Shown: positions 20,826-28,508 of the stretch, piece after piece | Layout of the letters: each line of letters opens with the position of its first letter | Numbering within the stretch: the first letter of the stretch is position 1 | Assembly: GCA_903839035.1 (NCBI GenBank) | Contig: CAIMAQ010000125.1 | Location: 2,501-66,500, forward strand | Direction: 5' to 3' | DNA length: 64,000 nt | Source: an uncultured Opitutia bacterium | GTDB lineage: Bacteria > Verrucomicrobiota > Verrucomicrobiia > Opitutales > Opitutaceae | Notes under the pieces: model-generated | What the model was told of the DNA's origin: nothing | What the model saw: only the letters and a program-made list of their open reading frames with translations | The model's database searches: none | Program-made: the position numbers and the translations under genes

Positions 20826-21152
20826 ATGCCCACCGTTCCCTCGCTGTTCGCCTTCCTCCCCGACATCGGCGGCGGGGAGATGGTGGTCGTGCTGCTCGCT
20901 GTGCTGATGCTGTTCGGCGGGGACAAGATGCCGCAGCTGGCCAAGGGCCTCGGCAAATCGATCCGCGAATTCAAGAAGGCCGCGAGCGGCGTGGAACAGG
21001 AATTCAAGAAGGCCCTCGACGAGGTACCCGACCCCGTCCCGCCGCCCAAGCCCTTCGCGCCTTACGTGGCGCCCACCCCGCCTGCCGCCACTCCGCCGCC
21101 GCCCGCGGCGCCGGTCAACCGCCTCGAGCCGCCGGCCGCCCCGCCCAGCTGA
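20826..21152 (+). CDS. tatA: Sec-independent translocase TatA/TatE-like protein
   Basis: 108 aa. An N-terminal membrane helix (GEMVVVLLAVLMLFGGDKMP, about 17-36) ends in an FG-x-x-K-x-P motif like that of TatA, followed by an amphipathic helix (LAKGLGKSIREFKKAASG) and a Pro/Ala-rich C-terminal tail. It forms the twin-arginine protein-conducting pore with TatC, which is not nearby. The stop overlaps the next start (TGATG). TatB is an alternative but less likely from its length. Confidence 0.85.
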   Translation: MPTVPSLFAFLPDIGGGEMVVVLLAVLMLFGGDKMPQLAKGLGKSIREFKKAASGVEQEFKKALDEVPDPVPPPKPFAPYVAPTPPAATPPPPAAPVNRLEPPAAPPS

Positions 21153-21439
21153 TGAGCCGCGTCCTCCAGCCGGATGTCCTGCCGGTGCCGTTCCCGATCG
21201 CGGGTGAGCTCGACCTGCACACCTTCCGGCCCGAGGACCTCGACGACCTGATCCCGGCCTATCTCGCGGAATGTGTCGCACGTCACCTGCGCGACGTCCG
21301 CATCATCCATGGTAAGGGCACCGGCCGGCTCCGTCTGCGCGTGCACGCCCTGCTGCGCTCCTCCCCTTTCGTGCGCACCTACCGGCTCGGCGACGCCCGC
21401 TCCGGCTCGTGGGGCGCCACCGTTGCCACCCTTCGCTGA
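21152..21439 (+). CDS. Stand-alone Smr domain protein
   Basis: 95 aa covering one small MutS-related domain: GELDLHTFRPEDL (about 18-30, the LDLH motif), VRIIHGKGTGRLR (about 49-61, the HGKGTG motif) and a C-terminal GSWGATVATLR strand. Smr domains can nick DNA or cleave RNA; no MutS2 core is attached. The gene overlaps tatA upstream (TGATG) and the phosphodiesterase gene downstream (TGATG), so all three are translationally coupled. Confidence 0.88.
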   Translation: MSRVLQPDVLPVPFPIAGELDLHTFRPEDLDDLIPAYLAECVARHLRDVRIIHGKGTGRLRLRVHALLRSSPFVRTYRLGDARSGSWGATVATLR

Positions 21440-22671
21440 TGAAAACCAAATTCCCCTTCTTCGCCCTTCTGGGCGCCCTCGCGCTGCTCACCGGCTGCAC
21501 GAGTGAACCGAGGGCGAAGGCCCCGCCGCCGCCCCTGATCCTCATCTCAATGGATGGCTTCCGCTGGGATTATGTCGCGCTGCACCCCGCCGAGACCCCG
21601 CACCTCCAGCAGCTCATCCGCGAGGGCTCCTCCACCCGCGGGCTCATCCCGGTCTATCCCACCAACACGTTTCCGAACCACTACTCGATCGTGACCGGCC
21701 TGTATCCGTCGCACCACGGCATCATCAACAACGAGATGTTCGACCCCGCGCTGCAGACCTTTTTCCACTACAACCGGCCGGTCTCGGCGCACGACGGCCG
21801 CTGGTGGGGTGGCGAGCCGATCTGGGTCACCGCCGTGAAGCAGGGCCATCCCAGCGCCAGCTCCTTCTGGGTCGGTTCCGAGGCTGAGATCGAAGGTGTG
21901 CGGCCGACGTACTGGAAGAACTACGACTACAAGATCCCCTTTCAAACCCGCCTCGACGAGCTCATCGGCTGGCTGAACCTGCCCGCGGCGCAGCGCCCGG
22001 CCGTCATCACGTTTTATTTTGAGGAAACCAACTCCGCCGGCCACAAGTTCGGCCCTGATTCGCCGGAGCTCGCCGCCGCGGTCAAGCTCCTCGACCGCCG
22101 CCTCGGCGAAATGCAGGAACGCCTGAAATTCGAGGGCCAGGCCGTGAACCTGGTCGTCGTCTCCGACCATGGCATGGCCAACATCAGTCTCGACCGCGTG
22201 ATCGTGCTCGACGACTACCTCGATCCCGCCTTCGTGCAGGTGGACTTTTTCGGCTCCGCCGCCGGCCTGCGCCCGCTGGATGGCAACGCGCCGTCCGTCG
22301 TTCGCGCGCTCTCCGCCCTGCCGCATGCCAAGGCTTATCTCACGGCGGACCTGCCGGCGCACTTCCATGTCACCGCCAATCCCCGCAACCCGCCCGTCTG
22401 GATCGTGCCGGAGGAGGGCTGGGAAATCGAACTGCGGAACCACTTCAAGGCCGTGCGCTCGAGGTACCTGAAGGGTGACCACGGCTACGACCCGTCGCTG
22501 ATGGACATGCACGGCATCCTGATCGCCAGCGGTCCGTCGTTTAAACGCGGCGTGGTGATCGATCCGGTGGAGAACATCCACATCTACAATCTCCTCTGCG
22601 CAGCGCTGCAGCTCACCCCGGCGCCCAATGACGGCGACGACCGGCTGGTCCGGACCTTCCTGCAGCCGTAA
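21439..22671 (+). CDS. Nucleotide pyrophosphatase/phosphodiesterase-type lipoprotein
   Basis: 410 aa from the ATG at 21439. The N terminus has a lipoprotein signal (FFALLGALALLTGC, lipobox LTGC near residue 20). The alkaline-phosphatase superfamily fold shows LISMDGFRWDY (first metal Asp, about 36), PTNTFPNHYSIVTGLYPS with the Thr nucleophile, VVVSDHGM (metal Asp and His) and GDHGYDPSLMDMHGI (metal His). The pattern matches NPP/ENPP enzymes that hydrolyse phosphodiester or pyrophosphate bonds outside the cytoplasm. Substrate unknown. Confidence 0.9.
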   Translation: MKTKFPFFALLGALALLTGCTSEPRAKAPPPPLILISMDGFRWDYVALHPAETPHLQQLIREGSSTRGLIPVYPTNTFPNHYSIVTGLYPSHHGIINNEMFDPALQTFFHYNRPVSAHDGRWWGGEPIWVTAVKQGHPSASSFWVGSEAEIEGVRPTYWKNYDYKIPFQTRLDELIGWLNLPAAQRPAVITFYFEETNSAGHKFGPDSPELAAAVKLLDRRLGEMQERLKFEGQAVNLVVVSDHGMANISLDRVIVLDDYLDPAFVQVDFFGSAAGLRPLDGNAPSVVRALSALPHAKAYLTADLPAHFHVTANPRNPPVWIVPEEGWEIELRNHFKAVRSRYLKGDHGYDPSLMDMHGILIASGPSFKRGVVIDPVENIHIYNLLCAALQLTPAPNDGDDRLVRTFLQP

Positions 22672-22778
22672 AGCCGTCCATCCGGCCGGATCGCCGTTCC
22701 TCCTTTGGGGGCGGAATTGCTGAAACTTTTGAGGCGGAGCCGCGTTCTAGTGGCATCAACCTCAACGCCTCTTCCGCC

Positions 22779-23015
22779 ATGAAACTCATCTCCTTCCTAT
22801 CCGCCGCCGCCCTGCTGGGGCTCGGTGTTTTCGCCCTCGAGCTTTCCTTCAGTGCCCACGTCCTGGGCAGCTACGCCGCCGCGGCCTCGATCCTCGTGGT
22901 GCTCGGTGCCGTGCGGGACTACACGCCCCGCCGCGCCTACTGGGAGCCGGTCCCGGCCGGCGTCACCCGCTTCCCGTCCGCCCCCGTGGCCCAGCCCGCG
23001 CGGCTGGCCGCCTGA
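22779..23015 (+). CDS. Small hypothetical membrane protein
   Basis: 78 aa, not recognised. Two predicted membrane segments (about 4-24 and 28-46) and a short basic and Pro-rich tail (RRAYWEPVPAG). ATG preceded by a C/T-rich leader. It resembles small Verrucomicrobial membrane proteins in composition only; no function can be given. Confidence 0.55.
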   Translation: MKLISFLSAAALLGLGVFALELSFSAHVLGSYAAAASILVVLGAVRDYTPRRAYWEPVPAGVTRFPSAPVAQPARLAA

Positions 23016-23106
23016 GGCTGTCCCCGGTGGGCCGCTCATCCCGCACCTGCGCCGCCGGTCATTGCGGGATTGTTTTCGTCGCGGGAGCGCCCAAACTGGC
23101 CGCGAA

Positions 23107-23649
23107 ATGAAAACATCCCTGATCTACGGACTCTACATGGCACTGGCCGGGCTGCTCCTCAACCTCGGCCTGTATTTTTCCGGCTTTCACTCCGAAGTGG
23201 AGAAGCTGGGCACCGCCCAGATGATCAGCACGATCGGCGGCATTGTCTTTGGCGTCACGCTGCTCGTGCTCGGCGTTAAGGCCCGCCGCGCCGAAATCCC
23301 CGCCACCGAGTACTTCGGCTATGGCCGCGCCCTATGGGCCGGGGTGCAAATCGGCATTTTCGCCAGCATCTTCGGCGTCATCACCAACTTTCTGTACATG
23401 GGTGTCATCAACCGCGGGCTCAAGGAGCTCATGGTTCAGGCCCAGATCGCCAAATGGGAAGCCCTGGGGATGAGTAGTGACCGGATGGAGCAGGCGGAAA
23501 AGATGATGCGCACGATGATGAATCCCGCGCTGCAGGCCGTGTTTGGCCTCATCTTCGGCATCGTCACCTGCTCGATCATTGCCCTGATCGTCGCGGCCTT
23601 CCTGAAGCGCCCCGCGTCGGACAGCCTGACGCCCCCGGGCGCCGCCTGA
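23107..23649 (+). CDS. DUF4199-type four-helix membrane protein
   Basis: 180 aa from the ATG at 23107. Four hydrophobic segments (about 7-24, 39-57, 75-99, 145-168), with an amphipathic stretch rich in Met and Gln (about 110-140) between the third and fourth. The layout matches DUF4199 proteins common in Bacteroidetes and Verrucomicrobia, whose function is unknown. An intrinsic terminator follows 22 bp after the stop. Confidence 0.7.
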   Translation: MKTSLIYGLYMALAGLLLNLGLYFSGFHSEVEKLGTAQMISTIGGIVFGVTLLVLGVKARRAEIPATEYFGYGRALWAGVQIGIFASIFGVITNFLYMGVINRGLKELMVQAQIAKWEALGMSSDRMEQAEKMMRTMMNPALQAVFGLIFGIVTCSIIALIVAAFLKRPASDSLTPPGAA

Positions 23650-23671
23650 TCTCACGTCAATTTCCCGCATT

Positions 23672-23704
23672 AAAAAGCCGGGCCCTCACGGGTCCGGCTT
23701 TTTT
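23672..23704 (+). terminator. Intrinsic terminator after DUF4199 gene
   Basis: AAAAAGCCGGGCCC / GGGTCCGGCTTTTT hairpin with a TCAC loop; one G-T wobble in the stem. The A-tract and T-tract make it usable on both strands, serving the convergent PDZ gene as well. Confidence 0.88.
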
Positions 23705-23724
23705 GTGTCAACGCCAAGCTGGGC

Positions 23725-24753
23725 TTAGAACACCGGGGTCGGCCGGCCCGCCGGCGGCGGGGGCGGCAGCGGCAGCGCGATGCCTTGGTGGTGCGGGCGG
23801 ACGTCCTTCGCATCGCCGGGCTTGAAGTCGTCATCCGTTTTGAAGCTGAAGTCCTGCATGGCCTCGAGCTTGTCGAGGCGGGTCCGCACGTCGGCGGGCA
23901 TCGCCTTGCGCTCCTCGGGCGTGTTGACCGGGCCGGAGAAGAGCGGCTCACCCTTGGCGTTCTTCGCAATCAGGGTTTTCTTGCCGTCCTTGATGGTGAG
24001 ATCGAGCGAACCGTCGTTGTCGCTGAACACCATGTTGCTGTTGCTGGTGCTGACCGAGATGTTGCGCATGCCGGGGCCGTGCTCCACCTGCAGGTTGAGC
24101 TCCGGCTCATCGGGACCCTCCGGCCCGCCGCGGTTGATGAGGGACAGGACGCGGTCCGCATCCTCGCGGCCCATGCCGGGTAGCGACTCCGCGTCGGCGC
24201 CGCCAAAAGCGAACGCCATGTTCCCGCCGTGCATACCCGGACCCATCTGGGCCATCTTGGGCACGTCGTGCTTGGCGAGCTTCACCTTGGCGGTGTCCTG
24301 CTTGCCCCCGCGGATATAGGTCAGCGTGACTTCGTCGCCTTCCTTGTGGTTGCGAATGAGCACCGAGAGCTGGCGCTGCTCGATCAGCAGCTGGTCGTCG
24401 AGTTTAACGAGTACGTCGTGCCGCTTGAGCACGGCCGCCGCGGGGCTGTCAGGCGAGACCACGGTCACGACGAGGCCCGCGTCCTTGGGCAGGTCGAGCT
24501 GGTTGGCCAGCGTGTCCCCGGCCGGGCTGGTCGCGACGCCGAGGAAGGTGACGCTCTCCATCTCGTGCGGTCCGCCGATGATGATGCGGTGCTCGCGGTG
24601 ATGGGGCGGCGGGCCTTTGCCGTCCAGGCCGCCGGGGCCGACGATGACGCGCATTTCCTTTTTCTCCTGCGGCGCAGCATCCTGGGCCAGTACGGCCGGC
24701 AGGAACGCGGCGAGGCCGGCCATGGGAATGAGATAACGGGTGATGGATTTCAT
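23725..24753 (-). CDS. Secreted PDZ domain protein
   Basis: 342 aa. A signal peptide (about 1-23, ending AVLAQ) is followed by a PDZ domain (about 68-150): TFLGVATSPAGDTLANQL, then VVTVVSPDSPAAAVLKRHDVL. The remainder is charged with no protease motif. It is the third gene of an ECF sigma factor / membrane protein / PDZ operon, so it may act in envelope stress sensing or be a target of the sigma factor. The region just before its ATG is a five-copy heptamer array (24761-24795). Confidence 0.78.
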   Translation of the reverse strand: MKSITRYLIPMAGLAAFLPAVLAQDAAPQEKKEMRVIVGPGGLDGKGPPPHHREHRIIIGGPHEMESVTFLGVATSPAGDTLANQLDLPKDAGLVVTVVSPDSPAAAVLKRHDVLVKLDDQLLIEQRQLSVLIRNHKEGDEVTLTYIRGGKQDTAKVKLAKHDVPKMAQMGPGMHGGNMAFAFGGADAESLPGMGREDADRVLSLINRGGPEGPDEPELNLQVEHGPGMRNISVSTSNSNMVFSDNDGSLDLTIKDGKKTLIAKNAKGEPLFSGPVNTPEERKAMPADVRTRLDKLEAMQDFSFKTDDDFKPGDAKDVRPHHQGIALPLPPPPPAGRPTPVF

Positions 24754-24760
24754 AGGAATC

Positions 24761-24795
24761 GGGTTATGGGTTATGGGTTATGGGTTATGGGTTTT
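24761..24795. repeat. Heptamer array (GGGTTAT)x5, last copy imperfect
   Basis: Four exact GGGTTAT copies and a fifth GGGTTTT, 7 bp before the PDZ gene's ATG and touching the stop codon of the upstream gene. Copy-number change would alter spacing in this operon. One of several period-7 arrays in the window. Confidence 0.95.
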
Positions 24796-25264
24796 ATTGG
24801 AAACTGACCGGGACGACCCGCTCCTCGGTGCGGGGCACGCTCCACTTCAGGGAGGCCTGCGTGCGGGGATTCCGCCACGTGATGGTGTCCACGTAGGAAC
24901 TGCGGGTGCGGCGCGCCTGGGTGCCGTCGGAGAGGGTTACGAGGCCCTCGTCACTCTGGGCATAAAGCAGGTTTTCCGCGGACACCGGCTTGTACCTGGC
25001 AGCCGCAACCACGGGCGCGGTGGTGGCCGGAACAGGGGCAAGGGTCAGGGCGGGAGCCGGCGCGGGCGCGACGGTTTGCTCCCGCAGCAGGACCAATCCC
25101 GCCACCATCGCTGCGAGCGGCAGCGCCGTCCACGCCCAGAAATTGCGGTGGTGCCGGGGCGCGGCCGCAAGTTGGCGGGCGATGGCATCCGTCACCGCGC
25201 GCGATGGCGCGAGCGGACGCAGGCGTTGCAATTCGGCTTCGAGTTCCTGGAGGTCGTTATCCAT
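24794..25264 (-). CDS. Putative anti-sigma or partner membrane protein of the ECF operon
   Basis: 156 aa. The N terminus (MDNDLQELEAELQRLRPLAP, then SRAVTDAIARQLA) is cytoplasmic and helical, followed by one membrane segment (FWAWTALPLAAMVAGLVLL, about 41-59) and a periplasmic Pro/Ala-rich part. It overlaps the end of the sigma factor gene by 8 bp, the classic position of an anti-sigma factor, but no zinc-finger (HxxxCxxC) motif is present. Function inferred from position. Confidence 0.6.
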   Translation of the reverse strand: MDNDLQELEAELQRLRPLAPSRAVTDAIARQLAAAPRHHRNFWAWTALPLAAMVAGLVLLREQTVAPAPAPALTLAPVPATTAPVVAAARYKPVSAENLLYAQSDEGLVTLSDGTQARRTRSSYVDTITWRNPRTQASLKWSVPRTEERVVPVSFQ

Positions 25265-25772
25265 GGCAGTCGGCCGCGGTCAGGGCGTCGCGCAACGCCG
25301 CCAGCGCGTAGCGGTAACGCGAGGCGGCGGTGTTGGGCGGGAGGCCGAGTTGCGCGGCGATTTGTTCAAAAGTGAGTTCGCCCCAGATCTTGAGCACAAG
25401 CACCTCGCGCTGCTCCTCCGGGAGGCCGCGGAGCGCCGTCTCGATGTCGGCACGGCGGTCATCGCCCTCGAGCGGGATGTGGAAAATGGGCTCGATGCTC
25501 CCCAGACCGCCGTCGGCGCGGACTTCGCGGGCGGTGCGGCGGGCGTTGCGGCGGGCGAGATCGGTGGCGGCACGGCGCACGGACGTGTACAAAAGTGCCT
25601 GGGGCTCCCCGCCCAGCTGGCGCTGATTCCGCCAGAACCGGACGAAGGCTTCCTGCACCACGTCCTCGGCATCCGCGAGTGACCGCGTCCACTGCCGCGC
25701 GCAAAGCAGCAGTTTCGGGCCGTAGTGCTGAAACCAGTCTCGCCAGGATTCATCGTCAGGAATGTCCGCCAT
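25257..25772 (-). CDS. ECF-type RNA polymerase sigma factor
   Basis: 171 aa from the ATG at 25772; an upstream in-frame ATG at 25808 is possible. Region 2 is seen as LADAEDVVQEAFVRFWRNQ (about 40-58) and region 4 as LRGLPEEQREVLVLKIWGEL, followed by FEQIAAQLGLPPNTAASRYR (helix-turn-helix). It heads an operon with a membrane protein and a PDZ protein, suggesting an extracytoplasmic stress regulon. The region upstream holds palindromes (25871-25932). Confidence 0.9.
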   Translation of the reverse strand: MADIPDDESWRDWFQHYGPKLLLCARQWTRSLADAEDVVQEAFVRFWRNQRQLGGEPQALLYTSVRRAATDLARRNARRTAREVRADGGLGSIEPIFHIPLEGDDRRADIETALRGLPEEQREVLVLKIWGELTFEQIAAQLGLPPNTAASRYRYALAALRDALTAADCHG

Positions 25773-25870
25773 GCTTTCGTTTGAGGGGGCTTTCCTGAAA
25801 AGCGTCATCGGGGCAGGGGTTTGTCTAATTTCGGCCCGAAATGTTTCATTCGCCAACGGAATCCACCGTC

Positions 25871-25932
25871 GTCCCGCCAGGGCGGGACTATGGCGAGATG
25901 TGTCCGCCACCGACGTTCGTCGGTGCCAGACA
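25871..25932. repeat. REP-like palindromic element
   Basis: Two adjacent inverted repeats: GTCCCGCC AG GGCGGGAC (25871-25888) and a longer imperfect one, TGTCCGCCACCGACG / CGTCGGTGCCAGACA (25901-25932, 13 of 15 positions paired). They lie upstream of the sigma gene and behind the small membrane protein gene. The form resembles repetitive extragenic palindromes; only one copy is in the window. Confidence 0.6.
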
Positions 25933-25960
25933 CAAAAAGACCCGGATTACTCCGGGTCTT
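25933..25960 (-). terminator. Intrinsic terminator after the small membrane protein gene
   Basis: Read on the minus strand: AAGACCCGGA (loop GTAA) TCCGGGTCTT followed by TTTGTG. Perfect 10-bp stem, 23 bp after the stop of the 61-aa gene. Confidence 0.88.
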
Positions 25961-25982
25961 GCACAACTGAACTTGGCCGGGC

Positions 25983-26168
25983 TTACCGCCCAATCAGCTT
26001 CTTCCAAGTGATGCGGTATTCAGCCGCAGCCATGGCGAGCAGCATCAGCACGACGCCAAAGCCGACCAGGGAGTCCGCGTTGATCGCGGGGTGAGCACGG
26101 GAAAGCAGATAAACAGCGGCGCCAGTGAGGCTTAGGGTGACCGCCAAGGTGGTGTATTCGTTCTTCAT
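25983..26168 (-). CDS. Small hypothetical membrane protein
   Basis: 61 aa, not recognised. Two hydrophobic stretches (about 6-24 and 33-50) and a basic C terminus (YRITWKKLIGR). Divergent from the OxyR-like regulator across 114 bp and followed by a strong terminator, so it is a monocistronic unit that may be controlled by that regulator. Confidence 0.6.
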   Translation of the reverse strand: MKNEYTTLAVTLSLTGAAVYLLSRAHPAINADSLVGFGVVLMLLAMAAAEYRITWKKLIGR

Positions 26169-26238
26169 GGTAATGATTCTTTCTTAGGTTACCGACCCAG
26201 CTTGGATCGATGAGCCCCATTATACGTCACCTTCTTCA

Positions 26239-26273
26239 ATAGTTGAAATAATCGCTAACTATCGTACCTATAG
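26239..26273. promoter_or_regulatory. Putative LysR/OxyR-type operator
   Basis: ATAGTT (26239-26244), 12 nt, AACTAT (26257-26262) is a perfect inverted repeat, followed by CTATAG (26268-26273). Spaced ATAG/CTAT elements are the hallmark of OxyR sites. It lies 10 bp upstream of the LysR-family start and within the divergent promoter shared with the 61-aa gene, so autoregulation is likely (inference). Confidence 0.55.
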
Positions 26274-26282
26274 ATTTAGGCT

Positions 26283-27185
26283 ATGGAACTACACCAATTG
26301 CGTTACATGGTAGCGGTGGCGGAGACGGGTAACTTCACCCGGGCTTCCGAACGTTCCCATATAACGCAACCCTCTCTCAGCCAGCAGATTTTGAATCTTG
26401 AGAAAGAGGTCGGCCACAAGCTCTTCCACCGCTTGGGACGAAAGGCGGTCCTCACCGAGGCTGGCGCGACGTTTCTCGAACGCGCCCGGCGGATTCTATT
26501 TGAGGTCGAAAACGCCGCCAAGGAGTTGAAGGACAGCCCATCGCTCGACCGGGTGATCACCGTCGGCGCCGTGCCCACGGTGGCCCCTTATCTCTTGGCT
26601 CCGTTGATCGAGCGCTGCCGGGTGACGCATCCCAATCTCACGGTGCACATGCGCGAGGATTTCCGCAACGACCTCACCCGCGCCGTCTTGGAAGGCGATC
26701 TCGACCTCGCCGTCGTCACCCTGCCCGTCAAGGACCACCGCCTGTCCATCGAGCCTCTGCTCACCGAGCCGCTGCTGCTGGTCGTCAGCCGCAGCCATCC
26801 GCTCGCCGGCCGGTCTCAGGTCACCGCCAACGACCTGGCGGAGGAGACCTTTGTGACCATGGGTGACTCCAGCACGCTGGCCGCCCAGATCCGGAGCTTC
26901 TGCGGCGACCATAATTTTGTCCCCAAGATCGGCTACCGCTGCGCCCAGGTGGCGACGCTCAAGCTGTTCGTCGCCATGGGGGCGGGCATTTCCATCCTGC
27001 CCCAGGTGGCGCAACTGCCCGAAGACCGGGGCACCCTTACCTATCTCCGCCTCACGGGCAGCGCGCCCACCCGTGAAATCGCCGTCATCCGCCACCTCCA
27101 ACGCTACCAGAGCCGGGGTGCCGAGCAGTTCCTCGCCCTGCTCCGCGAGCAGGCCCGCGTGAGCGCCAGTCCCTTCGCACCCTGA
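26283..27185 (+). CDS. LysR family regulator, OxyR-like
   Basis: 300 aa. The winged HTH (ELHQLRYMVAVAETGNFTRA, about 2-21, continuing through ITQPSLSQQI) is closest to OxyR, as is the C-terminal FVAMGAGISILPQ segment (about 229-241). OxyR senses peroxide through two cysteines nine residues apart. By eye, Cys207 aligns with the resolving Cys of E. coli OxyR, but the peroxidatic position is Thr198; Cys220 is additional. So it may not sense peroxide in the usual way. The MFS exporter gene follows 41 bp downstream. Confidence 0.85.
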   Translation: MELHQLRYMVAVAETGNFTRASERSHITQPSLSQQILNLEKEVGHKLFHRLGRKAVLTEAGATFLERARRILFEVENAAKELKDSPSLDRVITVGAVPTVAPYLLAPLIERCRVTHPNLTVHMREDFRNDLTRAVLEGDLDLAVVTLPVKDHRLSIEPLLTEPLLLVVSRSHPLAGRSQVTANDLAEETFVTMGDSSTLAAQIRSFCGDHNFVPKIGYRCAQVATLKLFVAMGAGISILPQVAQLPEDRGTLTYLRLTGSAPTREIAVIRHLQRYQSRGAEQFLALLREQARVSASPFAP

Positions 27186-27226
27186 CGGTTGCGCTCCCGC
27201 CAAAAAGACCGACGCTGTCCCCTTTC

Positions 27227-28507
27227 ATGCCGCCTTCCGGACATCACCATGCCCTTCCTCCCGGCACCGAGCGCGCCACGCTGCTCATGCTTGGGGCGGT
27301 GCAGTTCACGCACATCCTTGATTTCATGATCATGATGCCGCTGGGCGCGCAGTTGATGCGGGGGTTCAACATCACGCCGTCCCAGTTCACCCAGCTGGTC
27401 GCCTGCTATGGCTTGGCGGCGGCGGTAAGCGGGTTTGCGGGCGGGTTTTTCATGGACCGCTTTGACCGCAAGCGTGCACTGCTCGTGCTCTACGCGGGTT
27501 TCGGCATCTCCACCTTCGCCTGCGGACTCGCCCCCACCCACCACTGGCTGATAGTCGCGCGGCTGGCCGCGGGGGCGTTTGGCGGACTCGCCGGCTCCAT
27601 GGTCACGGCCATGATCGGCGACATTATTCCCCCGGAACGGCGCGGCCGGGCGATGGCTGTGGTCATGGGCGCATTTCCCGTGGCCTCCGTGCTCGGGGTG
27701 CCCGTCGGGCTGGTGCTCGCCGGCAAGTACGGCTGGCACGCCCCGTTCTTCATGCTCGGCGCCTGCGCGGGGGCTAATCTCCTGTTCGGCTCGCTCGTGC
27801 TCCCGCATCTCCGTACCGCCATCGCGGACCACAATCCCCGCCGCCAGATGCGCGAGATTCTTTCCCACCGGCTGCACCTGCGGGCGTTTGCACTCGGCGG
27901 CGTGCTGGTGATGGGCGGCGGCGTGCTCATCCCGTTCATCGCGCCATCCTTTGTCGCCAACGTCGGGCTCGATGAAAAAATTGAGCTCCCGCTGGTGTAT
28001 GTCGTTGGCGGCCTGGCCACGATGCTCAGCATGCCGCTGGTCGGCTGGCTGAGCGACCGCGTGGACCGGCTGTGGCTCTTCACCTGGCTGTCCGCCGCGG
28101 CCATCGTGGTGGCGCTCGTGATCGTGCGGCTCGGCCCCTCCTCCTTCGGCTTCGCCGCGCTGATGATGGCGCTGTTCATGATCCCGATGTCGGGCCGCTT
28201 CGCCCCCGCGATGACCATGGTCACCAACGCCGTGGAGTCCCGCTACCGGGGCGGCTTCATGAGTGTCAATTCCGCCCTGCAGCAGGCCACCAGCGGAATC
28301 GCCAACGTGCTGGCGGGGTTTTTTGTCACGCGCGATCCCACCGGCCACCTGCTCGGCTATCCCGTGCTCGGCTACGTATCCGTGGCGTTCTTCGTACTCG
28401 CCGTGATCTGCGCCATTGGCCTCCGCAACGCCGCGCCGCACGTCGCCACCCCGGCGAAAAAGGACGCACCCCCGCCGCCTCACGTCGAGGTCGAGGCCTT
28501 CACCTGA
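27227..28507 (+). CDS. MFS transporter
   Basis: 426 aa with about 12 hydrophobic segments. MFS signature GFFMDRFDRKRALLVLYAGF (about 66-85) between helices 2 and 3; ERRGRAMAVVMGAFPVASVLG in the motif C region (about 138-158) suggests a drug/H+ antiporter (DHA1) type. It starts 41 bp after the OxyR-like gene and is likely co-transcribed. Its stop is 1 bp before the U32 ATG. Substrate unknown. Confidence 0.88.
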   Translation: MPPSGHHHALPPGTERATLLMLGAVQFTHILDFMIMMPLGAQLMRGFNITPSQFTQLVACYGLAAAVSGFAGGFFMDRFDRKRALLVLYAGFGISTFACGLAPTHHWLIVARLAAGAFGGLAGSMVTAMIGDIIPPERRGRAMAVVMGAFPVASVLGVPVGLVLAGKYGWHAPFFMLGACAGANLLFGSLVLPHLRTAIADHNPRRQMREILSHRLHLRAFALGGVLVMGGGVLIPFIAPSFVANVGLDEKIELPLVYVVGGLATMLSMPLVGWLSDRVDRLWLFTWLSAAAIVVALVIVRLGPSSFGFAALMMALFMIPMSGRFAPAMTMVTNAVESRYRGGFMSVNSALQQATSGIANVLAGFFVTRDPTGHLLGYPVLGYVSVAFFVLAVICAIGLRNAAPHVATPAKKDAPPPPHVEVEAFT

Positions 28508-28508
28508 C

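Noticed and set aside
24761-24795. CRISPR array
   Set aside because: The units are 7 bp, directly adjacent and without spacers; no cas genes are present anywhere in the window.
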